Translations under genes and position numbers: made by a program
Shown: positions 1-5,755 of the stretch, one piece after another
Numbering within the stretch: position 1 is the stretch's first letter
How the letters are laid out: every line of letters begins with the position of its first letter
NCBI GenBank assembly: GCA_035525375.1
Contig: DATLEI010000034.1
Span: forward strand, 1 to 15,947
Origin: JALZBN01 sp035525375
Lineage (GTDB): Bacteria; Actinomycetota; Acidimicrobiia; Acidimicrobiales; AC-14
DNA length: 15,947 bases
Direction: 5' to 3'
Notes under the pieces: generated by a model
The model's input: the letters and a program-made list of their open reading frames with translations, nothing else
Database searches by the model: none
Told to the model about the DNA's origin: nothing

Positions 1-305
1 TGGCGCTGGCGCGGGTGCTGCTCAAGAGCCCGTCGATTGTGATTCTGGACGAGGCGACGGCGCACCTCGACTCGGAAACCGAGCTGCTCGTACAGCAAGC
101 CCTTGCAGAAGCCCTCGCCGGCCGCACGTCACTGGTCATCGCCCACCGGCTGTCGACGATTCAAGCCGCGGATCTCATCCTCGTGATGGATGCGGGAAGA
201 GTTGTTGAACAGGGCACCCACGAGACGTTGCTGGCAGCGGGCGGTCTGTACCAGGAGCTCTACCTCACCCAGTACTCACGACCCCAGGTCACAGTCCCCG
301 AATAG
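1..305 (+). CDS. ABC transporter ATP-binding domain, C-terminal fragment (5' end outside window)
   Basis: The reading frame is open from the left edge (first full codon at base 3) to TAG at 303-305, so only about the last 100 residues are seen. They begin just after where the ABC signature would lie. They contain the Walker B strand and catalytic Glu (IVILDE), the D-loop (AHLD) and the H-switch (AHRLS), followed by the usual VVEQGTHETLL region and a short tail ending in YSRPQVTVPE. This order, and the tail typical of ABCB/MsbA-like exporters, suggests a fused half-transporter (membrane domain plus ATPase) on the inner face of the membrane, but the membrane domain lies outside the window. Substrate cannot be told. 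The GTG at 15 is internal and not a start. Confidence 0.9.
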   Translation, partial: ALARVLLKSPSIVILDEATAHLDSETELLVQQALAEALAGRTSLVIAHRLSTIQAADLILVMDAGRVVEQGTHETLLAAGGLYQELYLTQYSRPQVTVPE

Positions 306-345
306 TCGCACTTTCAAATAGCGGCAACGCATGCTCGCCCTGGTT

Positions 346-359
346 CGGCTGATCAGCCG
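346..359. terminator. Perfect 14-bp palindrome between convergent genes (possible bidirectional terminator)
   Basis: CGGCTGATCAGCCG reads the same on both strands and folds to a 5-bp stem with a GATC loop. It sits between the ABC gene stop (305) and the stop of the small minus-strand ORF (363). There is no T-tract on either side, so termination is inferred from position only. A protein-binding site is the alternative. Confidence 0.35.
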
Positions 360-362
360 GCG

Positions 363-551
363 TTACTGCTGTTCCGAAGTGTCCTCGACCCGGTCGACCT
401 CTTCGCCCGCGCCGGACTCGTCGTTGTCCATCAGCTCGGTCTCGAGCGGCTCGCGCTGGAGCACCTGGGCATCCTTCTCCGCTTGCTCCTCTGCGAGCTC
501 GTCAGGTACGGGCTCGCCGGTGGCGTTGCTTTCGGTCCGTTCGGGGGGCAC
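363..551 (-). CDS. Small acidic hydrophilic protein, function unknown
   Basis: A 62-residue ORF starting with GTG (551-549) and ending TAA (365-363). The product has Glu and Asp throughout, few hydrophobics, no Cys and no membrane segment, so it would be a soluble, probably disordered polypeptide. Its third codon positions are mostly G/C, as expected of a real gene here. The opposite-strand reading of the same DNA gives a serine-rich string that looks like a shadow. No convincing Shine-Dalgarno is seen (a GGTAGGGG lies about 13 bases upstream). I do not recognise the family. It fills the gap between the ABC gene and ctaA and is divergent from ctaA. Confidence 0.45.
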   Translation of the reverse strand: MPPERTESNATGEPVPDELAEEQAEKDAQVLQREPLETELMDNDESGAGEEVDRVEDTSEQQ

Positions 552-605
552 GGTCGAGAGCGTACCCCTACCACCCTCGACTAACGCCTCCGGCGCGCCC
601 TGTCC

Positions 606-611
606 TACGAT
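606..611 (+). promoter_or_regulatory. Candidate -10 box (TACGAT) for a leaderless ctaA transcript
   Basis: TACGAT matches the actinobacterial TAnnnT -10 pattern and ends 9 bases before the ctaA ATG at 621. No Shine-Dalgarno is present in that gap. This spacing would place the transcription start at or next to the start codon. No clear -35 is seen. Confidence 0.35.
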
Positions 612-620
612 CGCCGGGCA

Positions 621-1568
621 ATGCAGCTGCCCCGGCCAACCCCACGCACGTTCCGAAAGATCGCCCTATTCGCGCTCTTGGCGCTCGGATTCATCGTCAT
701 CACAGGCGGCGCGGTACGACTGACGAAGTCCGGGCTGGGCTGTCCCGATTGGCCCACGTGCACCGAGAAAAGATTCGTGGCCACGTGGGACTACCACCAG
801 ATGGTCGAGTTCGTGAATCGCATGATCACCGGGCTGGTCTCCCTGGCCGTCATCCTGGCGGTATTGGGCTCACTGCGCCGGATACCCAAGCGGCGGGATC
901 TCATTGTTCTGTCGCTCGGGCTCGTAGCCGGGGTGTTTGCCCAGGCGATCCTCGGCGGGCAGACAGTGAAGAACGACCTCGACCCCCGGTTCGTCATGGC
1001 TCACTTCCTGCTCTCGATGGTCCTCATCACCAACGCTGTCGTTCTCTACCAGCGGGCGTGCGAGCCCGACGCCGCACGCACCCGGCGACCGGTAGTGAGT
1101 GGTGACCTCGTGGCCACGCGATGGCTCGTCGTTGGTGCGTTGACAGTCGCCATATTTCTCGGAACCCTCGTGACCGGAACCGGCCCCCACGGTGGCGACG
1201 CGAAGGCTGAGCGATTGCGGCTGTTCCTGCCCGACGTAGCCCGGGCGCACGGTGTCAGCGTGGCGATATTTCTCCTGTTTGTACTAATTACCCTGTGGCG
1301 ACTCTCAAAGGTGGGCGCCCCTAACCAGCTCATGCGGCGCGGCGAGGTCGTGGTGGCGGTGGCCGTCGTTCAAGGCGCCATCGGCTACATCCAGTACTTC
1401 ACCGGCGTCCCGGTGGTCCTAGTGGGTTTCCACATTGCAGGGGCCACGGCCCTATGGGCGGCCACGGTGTGGTTCTTCCTCGGCTTCACCACAATGGTTG
1501 CCTCCCACCAGTCCGAGCCGGAGGCTGTGACGCAACCCGCGGAGGCGGGCGTAGCCTTTCGCGCGTGA
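621..1568 (+). CDS. ctaA: Heme A synthase (COX15/CtaA family)
   Basis: A 315-residue polytopic membrane protein with the CtaA signature near the N-terminus: TM1 leads into GGAVRL, then the GLGCPDWPTC loop (Cys41, Cys47). It then has the E-x-x-N-R element at Glu63-Arg67, His128 in a helix after the DPR motif, His210 and His271. CtaA oxidises the C8 methyl of heme O to a formyl group, making heme A for aa3-type cytochrome oxidase. The Bacillus enzyme uses four helix His residues as heme ligands; here the first corresponds to Asn66 while Glu63 is kept. The length is normal. The ATG start has no obvious Shine-Dalgarno but a possible -10 box lies just upstream. The stop overlaps the clpS start (TGATG). 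No ctaB is seen beside it. Confidence 0.93.
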   Translation: MQLPRPTPRTFRKIALFALLALGFIVITGGAVRLTKSGLGCPDWPTCTEKRFVATWDYHQMVEFVNRMITGLVSLAVILAVLGSLRRIPKRRDLIVLSLGLVAGVFAQAILGGQTVKNDLDPRFVMAHFLLSMVLITNAVVLYQRACEPDAARTRRPVVSGDLVATRWLVVGALTVAIFLGTLVTGTGPHGGDAKAERLRLFLPDVARAHGVSVAIFLLFVLITLWRLSKVGAPNQLMRRGEVVVAVAVVQGAIGYIQYFTGVPVVLVGFHIAGATALWAATVWFFLGFTTMVASHQSEPEAVTQPAEAGVAFRA

Positions 1569-1891
1569 TGAGTCCGGCGCGCCTGTCGGTGGCACCCGCG
1601 GAGGTGACCGCACCCACCGAGGTACGCGAGCCCGAGATCGGCCAGGACGTCAGGCCCGACAAGCCCTGGGTCGTCATCGTGTGGAACGACCCTGTCAACC
1701 TGATGTCCTATGTGGCCTTCGTCTTCCAAAAGCTGTTCGGCTACAGCAAGGCAAAGGCCAACAAGCTCATGCTCGACGTGCACCAAAAGGGAAAGGCTGT
1801 CGTGTCGAGCGGAACCCGGGAGAAGGCCGAGCTCGACGTGTTCCGTCTCCACGAGCACGGACTGTGGGCGACAATGGAGCATGACGAGTAG
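1568..1891 (+). CDS. clpS: ATP-dependent Clp protease adaptor ClpS
   Basis: 107 residues. Residues 1-31 are a flexible, Pro/Glu-rich extension, and 32-107 form the ClpS core. The core holds the N-degron pocket residues seen in the family: Asn40-Asp41 in VWNDPVN, Met46 at the gate, and His72 in LDVHQKGKA. ClpS binds destabilising N-terminal residues of substrates and hands them to the ClpA/ClpC unfoldase for ClpP degradation, or redirects the unfoldase. The start is ATG at 1568, whose A is shared with the ctaA TGA. An upstream extension in the same frame to 1454 would run through ctaA and is not protein-like. The gene overlaps the following DUF2017 gene by 11 bases, so the two are probably translated together. 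Confidence 0.95.
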   Translation: MSPARLSVAPAEVTAPTEVREPEIGQDVRPDKPWVVIVWNDPVNLMSYVAFVFQKLFGYSKAKANKLMLDVHQKGKAVVSSGTREKAELDVFRLHEHGLWATMEHDE

Positions 1892-2390
1892 CCCGATCCG
1901 GCGCGCGCCGGATGGCCGTTTCAAGCTCTCGCTGAGTCCCGAGGAGCGCGACCTGCTCGCTGGCCTCGCGCCGCGAATGCGGGAGGTCTTCGCCGACAGC
2001 GAGGATCCGGTGCTGCAGCGACTTCTCCCGGTCGCGTATCCCGATGATGCTGACCGTCAGACCGAGTACCGCTTGCTGGTGCAAGACGAGTTGATGGAGT
2101 CCCAGCTCGGTGCCCTCGCGGTCTTGGAGGAAACCGCCGGCGCGGACGACCTCGACGAAGAGCAGGTCCTGGCATGGATGCGGGCGATCAACCAGGTGCG
2201 GCTGGTGATGGGATCACGGCTCGGGGTCTCCGAGGACGGGAGCGAGAACCCCACGTCGACCGACGACCCCCGGCTCCCAGCGTTCGCCGTCTACCACTAC
2301 CTGTCCGAGCTCCAGGATGACATTGTCGGCGAACTGTCGGCTGGCGAGGGTCCGGGGGACGGCGCCGAGAGGGACGCTGGAGAGATCTAG
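1881..2390 (+). CDS. DUF2017 family protein (ClpS-linked)
   Basis: 169 residues, soluble, mainly helical and acidic. Recognisable stretches are LSPEERDLLAGLAPRMREVF near residues 18-37, the YPDD...EYRLLVQDEL section near the middle, and WMRAINQVRLVMGSRLG followed by a YHYLSELQDDIV segment near the C-terminus. That order matches the actinobacterial DUF2017 family, which I know as the usual neighbour just downstream of clpS (as at Mycobacterium tuberculosis Rv1331-Rv1332). Its biochemical role is unknown; a part in Clp adaptor function is inferred from the linkage only. The start ATG lies inside clpS (11-base overlap), and the longer frame from 1710 is the clpS shadow. The stop TAG overlaps the stop of the convergent DegV gene. 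Confidence 0.85.
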   Translation: MTSSPIRRAPDGRFKLSLSPEERDLLAGLAPRMREVFADSEDPVLQRLLPVAYPDDADRQTEYRLLVQDELMESQLGALAVLEETAGADDLDEEQVLAWMRAINQVRLVMGSRLGVSEDGSENPTSTDDPRLPAFAVYHYLSELQDDIVGELSAGEGPGDGAERDAGEI

Positions 2391-3247
2391 GGCGACTCGT
2401 AGTACATGACGCCGACGGTGCCCGGGCCGGTGTGTGCACCGACACTGGGTCCCACCCGGTAACGCACGAGGTCGCGGACCTCGGGCGCTTCACTGAGGCG
2501 CTCATGGAGAGCGTCGCTCAGCGGCGCCGACGCGCGATCAGCAAAGCCGATGCCGGCGCGCAGGGAGTCGCCAGCGGCACGGACATGTGCGGCCATGGCG
2601 TCGGCAGCCTCGCGGACTGAGGTGACCTGACCGACAACTTCCATCCTGTCGTCAGTGAGAGTGAGCACGTGGATGGCGCTGGGCGCATCGTCGGGATCTG
2701 TCCCGCCGAGGCCGGAGCTGGGGCCGGGACCGGTGAGGCGTCCTCCGGCGCGCGCCAGGTCGAGGGCTTTCACGACGAACACGTTGCGTACCGTCGGACC
2801 GACGTGCGCCGCCAGCGCCGCGGCCTCCTCCGTGGTTGAGCCGGTCGCCAGCGCCACCGCCGCTTCCCACACACAGCAGGCCACGCCGAAGCTGACCGTC
2901 CCAGTATCGACGACATGCACAGGCACCGACGCGGCCGTTGCGGCCAGGCGCGCCGAGTTCACCGTGCCAGAGATCTTCGACCCGACGTGCACCGAGATGA
3001 TCTCGTCGGCGCCCCGGCGCGCCGCGGCTTCATAGGCCTCGGCGAAGCGGCCAGGACTCGGCTGGGAGGTCCTGACGGTCGGCGCGCGCTGGTCAAACAG
3101 ATCGTAGAAGCCGTCGGCGTCGAGCTCCTCGCCCTCGAGGTAATCGGTGCCGCCGACCGACACGGTGAGGGGCACAACGCCGATGTCGTACTGCTCGGCC
3201 AGCTCGGCGGGTAGCTGGGAGTTCGAGTCGGTGAGGAGGCCGATCAC
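2387..3247 (-). CDS. DegV / FakB-like fatty-acid-binding protein
   Basis: 286 residues from GTG at 3247. It has the DegV fold markers: TDSNSQLP at 6-13 near the N-terminus (family TDSt.dl), the TSQPSPGRF loop at 60-68, and the GSKISGT segment at 89-95. The mid-protein VVDTGTVSFG strand and the later ALDLARAGGRL helix are also present. Family proteins bind a fatty acid and, with the kinase FakA, present it for phosphorylation to acyl-phosphate. The GTG overlaps the plsY stop as GTGA, so translation is very likely coupled to plsY. PlsY consumes acyl-phosphate, which strengthens the FakB reading. The frame open upstream to 3514 is plsY read out of frame. No FakA (DhaK-like) gene is in the window. 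Confidence 0.88.
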   Translation of the reverse strand: MIGLLTDSNSQLPAELAEQYDIGVVPLTVSVGGTDYLEGEELDADGFYDLFDQRAPTVRTSQPSPGRFAEAYEAAARRGADEIISVHVGSKISGTVNSARLAATAASVPVHVVDTGTVSFGVACCVWEAAVALATGSTTEEAAALAAHVGPTVRNVFVVKALDLARAGGRLTGPGPSSGLGGTDPDDAPSAIHVLTLTDDRMEVVGQVTSVREAADAMAAHVRAAGDSLRAGIGFADRASAPLSDALHERLSEAPEVRDLVRYRVGPSVGAHTGPGTVGVMYYESP

Positions 3248-3936
3248 GTGAAGGACACTGCGTCTGGCGTCTCCGCGCTGATCGCCGGCGTCATCGTCGC
3301 TGGTGCCACCGGCGGCGGCGCCGAGGTCGGCAACGTGCGCGCCGTCGCGAACTTGAAGAGGATCACCGCGCTCGTCACCGCCGCCGCGAGAGGTAGTGCC
3401 GGCCCCGGCGCGGGACCCCAAGCGTTGGGCCAGCCCTTGCGCCACCACACGGTGGCCGCAGTGACCCAGAGCGCCGAGGCCACCGCAGTCGCCGGCAGCG
3501 CCCGCTTGCTCCAATGTCCGACGGCCCAGGCGACCCCGAGGTCAATCGGGAAATAGGCGGGAAATGTAACCAGACACTGACCCGCACTCACGGCCACACC
3601 CTTTCCGCCCTGGAAGTGCTTCCAAACCGGGAAGCAGTGCCCGATCACCGCTGCCGCGCCGGCCACGTTGGCGCCTGCGGCTCCGGCCAGCTCGCGCCCG
3701 GCGCGGCAGGCCATGGCCCCCTTGGTGATGTCGGCCGCCATGATCCCGTAGCCCCAGCCCTTGCCGAGCACGCCCATGGCGTTGGCCGCGCCGGGGTTGC
3801 CGGTGCCGGCGGCGCGCAGATCGATACCAGGACCCGCGGCGACCCGGGTAGCGAGGTCGGCCGAGGGAATCGTGCCGGCGAGGTACCCCACGACGGCGGC
3901 CCCCACCAGGTCGGCGGGTTTCGGCAGTCGGCGCAT
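3244..3936 (-). CDS. plsY: Acyl-phosphate:glycerol-3-phosphate acyltransferase PlsY
   Basis: 230 residues from ATG at 3936, an integral membrane enzyme of the PlsX/PlsY route. It transfers the acyl group of acyl-phosphate to sn-glycerol-3-phosphate, making lysophosphatidic acid. The three PlsY motifs are present: GYLAGTIPSADLATR near 17-31 (family GsiPfg..l), GTGNPGAAN at 44-52, and GHCFPVWKHFQGGKG at 99-113, with the DITKG element (69-73) between. Five or so hydrophobic helices are visible. A near-perfect Shine-Dalgarno (AGGAGGTG, 3961-3954) lies 17 bases from the ATG but only 8 from an in-frame CTG at 3945, so a CTG start adding three residues is possible. Longer forms would run into tRNA-Glu and are rejected. 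Stop TGA overlaps the next gene's GTG. Confidence 0.92.
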   Translation of the reverse strand: MRRLPKPADLVGAAVVGYLAGTIPSADLATRVAAGPGIDLRAAGTGNPGAANAMGVLGKGWGYGIMAADITKGAMACRAGRELAGAAGANVAGAAAVIGHCFPVWKHFQGGKGVAVSAGQCLVTFPAYFPIDLGVAWAVGHWSKRALPATAVASALWVTAATVWWRKGWPNAWGPAPGPALPLAAAVTSAVILFKFATARTLPTSAPPPVAPATMTPAISAETPDAVSFT

Positions 3937-3953
3937 GGGCTGCAGATCGTAGA

Positions 3954-3961
3954 CACCTCCT
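3954..3961 (-). promoter_or_regulatory. Strong Shine-Dalgarno for plsY, oddly far from the ATG
   Basis: AGGAGGTG on the minus strand is an 8-base match to the anti-SD. It is 17 bases from the plsY ATG (3936) and 8 bases from an in-frame CTG (3945-3943). No ATG, GTG or TTG lies in frame between them. Confidence 0.6.
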
Positions 3962-4008
3962 GGGCACCCGACGCCGCCGGGTAACCTCGGGACGCTCCCG
4001 CCCCGCAG

Positions 4009-4081
4009 GCCCCCATCGTCTAGCGGCCTAGGACACCGCCCTTTCAAGGCGGCAGCACGGGTTCGAATCCCGTTGGGGGCG
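4009..4081 (+). tRNA. tRNA-Glu (anticodon TTC)
   Basis: The 73-base cloverleaf has acceptor GCCCCCA (4009-4015) pairing with TGGGGGC (4074-4080) and discriminator G at 4081. The anticodon stem is CCGCC/GGCGG with loop CTTTCAA, and TTC at 4043-4045. The T arm is ACGGG / TTCGAAT / CCCGT. CCA is not encoded. A TAnnnT box (TAACCT, 3982-3987) lies upstream, inside the region that also carries the plsY leader. Confidence 0.96.
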
Positions 4082-4093
4082 CCCTCAGTCCTA

Positions 4094-4107
4094 GACCCGG
4101 AGGGGTC
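4094..4107. terminator. Short hairpin between tRNA-Glu and a convergent gene
   Basis: GACCC (4094-4098), a GGAG loop, then GGGTC (4103-4107) form a 5-bp stem 12 bases after the tRNA end, overlapping the stop codon of the convergent minus-strand gene. There is no T-run, so a terminator role is tentative. Confidence 0.3.
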
Positions 4108-4681
4108 AGCCGCCTCGCGCCGGGTTGCGCCCCGTCAGGGCCAACAGCTCCGCCTGACGCCCTGCGCTTTCTGGGACATCCACCTTGGGCCCGAAGGCCC
4201 CTGCGGCCCGCCACGCCTCGGCTTGAGGGAGAAGGAAGCCGTAGGCGAAGTCGACGAGCTCAGAGTCGATCAGTTCCTCGGTACCGATCGCTCGGTCGAG
4301 GTCCCATCCGTGGATCACGTGGTCGCACACCAACTGCGACACGTACTCCTGACCCGAGATATCACCGAACGAGACGTGGACCGTACGATTCAGGGCGCCT
4401 TCGTCGGCCACGGCGGCGATCGAAGACGCCGCAGCAGCAGTCCACGCCGCATCTGGTTTGTCGCCGAGTTGATCACCGTCGAAGCGGTCGCCAACAGAGG
4501 CGATCGTGCTCCCGGACAGCAACGGCGGTGCCCACAAGTTCTCCGACAACACGTGGTTGACCAGCGTCCGCACGTCCCATTCCGCGTCAGGGGTGGGGGC
4601 CGACCACTGGTCACCGATAGCGGCGACCCGGGCGCCAAATCGACCCACGGCGCGGTTGAAAAGCTCGACGAGATCGGCCAT
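4106..4681 (-). CDS. TIGR03086-type metal-binding protein (DinB / mycothiol-dependent maleylpyruvate isomerase-like fold)
   Basis: 191 residues. The N-terminal helix (ADLVELFNRAVGRFGARVA) is followed by the family block WDVRTLVNHVLSENLW (His43). In the middle is a VCDHVIHGWDLDRAIG block with His121 and His124. These three His are the expected divalent metal ligands of the DinB four-helix bundle shared by mycothiol-dependent enzymes. The usual family length is about 190, so the gene looks whole. A good Shine-Dalgarno (GGGAGG, 6 bases from ATG at 4681) fixes the start. Mycothiol use is inferred from the family, and the substrate is unknown. It is last in a minus-strand row from the thioredoxin-like gene, but a 103-base gap separates it from the previous ORF, so it may have its own promoter. 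Confidence 0.82.
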   Translation of the reverse strand: MADLVELFNRAVGRFGARVAAIGDQWSAPTPDAEWDVRTLVNHVLSENLWAPPLLSGSTIASVGDRFDGDQLGDKPDAAWTAAAASSIAAVADEGALNRTVHVSFGDISGQEYVSQLVCDHVIHGWDLDRAIGTEELIDSELVDFAYGFLLPQAEAWRAAGAFGPKVDVPESAGRQAELLALTGRNPARGG

Positions 4682-4784
4682 CTGCGGCCTCCCTTCTTAG
4701 TCGGACGCAATTCAGTCCTCGTGTTCGCCCTGATGTTACGGCGTACCCGCGCGCCACAGCCGATCACCAGCGCGCTAGCACCGA

Positions 4785-5006
4785 TCAGGGTCGGTGACGC
4801 TGTCGGGCCTCGTGGGCGCGCCGGCGGTCGGCGCGCCGTTGGCGCCGCCCGCGCCGCCCGCGCGGCGTCATCGAGCGGAGCTGCTCGTCGATCCACCAAC
4901 GCAGGATGGCGCGCCCGGTCGCCGTCGGCTGCGGAACCATCGGGTCCGGGTCGAACGGCCACGGTCTCGGCGACGTCGGTTCGGGGTCGTGCCGGTGGTG
5001 GCGCAT
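4785..5006 (-). CDS. Small basic protein, function unknown
   Basis: 73 residues from ATG at 5006, with a GAGGGG Shine-Dalgarno 8 bases upstream; a GTG at 5015 in the same frame is less well placed. The N-terminal third is His/Pro/Asp-rich. The middle has an amphipathic stretch ILRWWIDEQLRSM, and the C-terminal third is dense in Arg, suggesting nucleic-acid or ribosome contact (inference). There is no membrane segment. A longer ORF in another frame (4390-5031) overlaps but is Ala/Arg/Pro filler that crosses a well-supported gene. It is 40 bases downstream of the acidic ORF 5047-5244, probably in the same transcript. Family not recognised; could be a chance ORF. Confidence 0.45.
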   Translation of the reverse strand: MRHHRHDPEPTSPRPWPFDPDPMVPQPTATGRAILRWWIDEQLRSMTPRGRRGRRQRRADRRRAHEARQRHRP

Positions 5007-5046
5007 TGGGCTCACCCCTCAGCGTCGGCAACTGCTCCGAATTCCT

Positions 5047-5244
5047 TTAATCGCGCCCCGTGATGCGCGCCAGCGCCTGCTCGGCCTCGGTCTCGCTCAG
5101 GCCCTCACTCAGCAGGCGTTCACGCAAGTAGTGCTCGACCTCGGCGGGGGACGCCTCCCGTCCGCCGAAGTGCGCGTCGATCTCTGCGCCGAGTTCCATG
5201 AGTTCAGCCTCGAACCTCTCGTCCAGCGACTGTTCCTCGCTCAT
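5047..5244 (-). CDS. Small acidic helical protein, function unknown
   Basis: 65 residues, strongly acidic and predicted helical by eye: MSEEQSLDERFEAELMELG, then a SPAEVEHYLRERLLSEGLS helix and a SETEAEQALARITG helix. The second half resembles a small helical pair such as a UBA-like or short adaptor fold, which is only an impression. It has no Cys and no membrane segment. Its ATG (5244) overlaps the stop of an 11-codon mini-ORF that itself starts on the thioredoxin stop codon. Translation may therefore depend on ribosomes arriving from upstream, and no good Shine-Dalgarno of its own is seen. Place in the operon: after the thioredoxin-like gene and before the small basic ORF. Confidence 0.6.
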   Translation of the reverse strand: MSEEQSLDERFEAELMELGAEIDAHFGGREASPAEVEHYLRERLLSEGLSETEAEQALARITGRD

Positions 5245-5276
5245 CGCCCGGCGTTGAGGCTCATGTCCCCGACCAT
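5241..5276 (-). other. 11-codon mini-ORF linking two genes (possible translational relay)
   Basis: ATG at 5276-5274 shares its A with the thioredoxin TGA (TGATG). The ORF encodes MVGDMSLNAGR, and its TGA (5243-5241) overlaps the next ATG as ATGA. The chain of start/stop overlaps is seen directly; translation of the mini-ORF is inferred. Confidence 0.3.
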
Positions 5277-5605
5277 CATGCGGGCGTCGGAGCGCTCTCG
5301 TCGATCCACGCCTCGAGACTCGCAGGAGTGATGTCGTTCCCAGACAAACGGCTGACCTCCTCGCCGTCGCGGTACAGGATGTACGCGGGGAGTCCCATCA
5401 CTTTGAGCGTCATGCACAGGCGGCGCGCCGTCGGCGCCTCCAGCTTCACCAGGTTCAGTTCGGGCCGGTCCTCAGCGAGCTTTTCGACGTGGGGCATGAG
5501 GGCGATGCACGGCCGACAGTCGGGCCCCCACACGTCAACGAGGACAATCCCCTCGCGAACCAGTTCGTCATAGTTTTCCTTGGTCGCGTCGGCGACGGTA
5601 CCCAT
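5276..5605 (-). CDS. Thioredoxin-like protein with CRPC active site
   Basis: 109 residues from ATG at 5605 (GAGGGG Shine-Dalgarno, 7 bases; a TTG at 5608 is less likely). It has the thioredoxin fold order: the strand LVDVWGPDCRPC with redox Cys30 and Cys33, Pro38 in the following helix, and LPAYILYRDGEEV with cis-Pro73. The C-terminal helix is ASLEAWIDES. The classical WCGPC is replaced by W-G-P-D-C-R-P-C, and a third Cys (Cys64) sits nine residues before cis-Pro. The dipeptide between the redox Cys (RP) and the extra Cys suggest a redox potential or partner unlike general thioredoxin. There is no signal peptide, so it is cytoplasmic. First gene of a minus-strand row; divergent from the pirin gene across about 150 bases holding a nested inverted repeat. 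Confidence 0.88.
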   Translation of the reverse strand: MGTVADATKENYDELVREGIVLVDVWGPDCRPCIALMPHVEKLAEDRPELNLVKLEAPTARRLCMTLKVMGLPAYILYRDGEEVSRLSGNDITPASLEAWIDESAPTPA

Positions 5606-5626
5606 CAATCAGCCCCTCGTCATCAG

Positions 5627-5677
5627 ATTGGCAATTTCCATCCCCGATAATGGCGGGGAGGAAACCGATTCGCCAAT
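5627..5677. promoter_or_regulatory. Nested inverted repeat in the thioredoxin/pirin divergent region
   Basis: The outer arms are ATTGGC (5627-5632) and GCCAAT (5672-5677). The inner arms TTTCCATCCCCG (5635-5646) and CGGGGAGGAAA (5654-5664) pair over 11 bp with one bulged A, around the loop ATAATGG. On the minus strand TTGGCG and CATTAT, 18 bases apart, could be a -35/-10 pair for the thioredoxin gene spanning this dyad. It may be an operator or an RNA hairpin. Confidence 0.4.
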
Positions 5678-5755
5678 GATGGACAGTCGGCACGGAAGAT
5701 GTGGCGCCACTATCCGGTTGCACAGTGGGACGGATTCCCCGAGGAGGCCCCTGCG

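Noticed and set aside
331..723. 130-residue plus-strand ORF, serine-rich
   Set aside because: It is the antisense of the small acidic ORF and runs into ctaA; the composition (long Ser/Arg/Pro runs) is that of a shadow frame.
3248..3514. N-terminal extension of the DegV protein
   Set aside because: The stretch is plsY read out of frame; the GTGA junction and the TDSNSQLP motif fix the start at 3247.
4390..5031. 213-residue minus-strand ORF
   Set aside because: It overlaps the TIGR03086-type gene in another frame and is Ala/Arg/Pro filler. The shorter 4785-5006 ORF has the better composition and a Shine-Dalgarno.
4073..5050. 325-residue plus-strand ORF starting in tRNA-Glu
   Set aside because: It begins inside the tRNA and is antisense to the well-supported TIGR03086-type gene and to the small basic ORF; it shows no domain.
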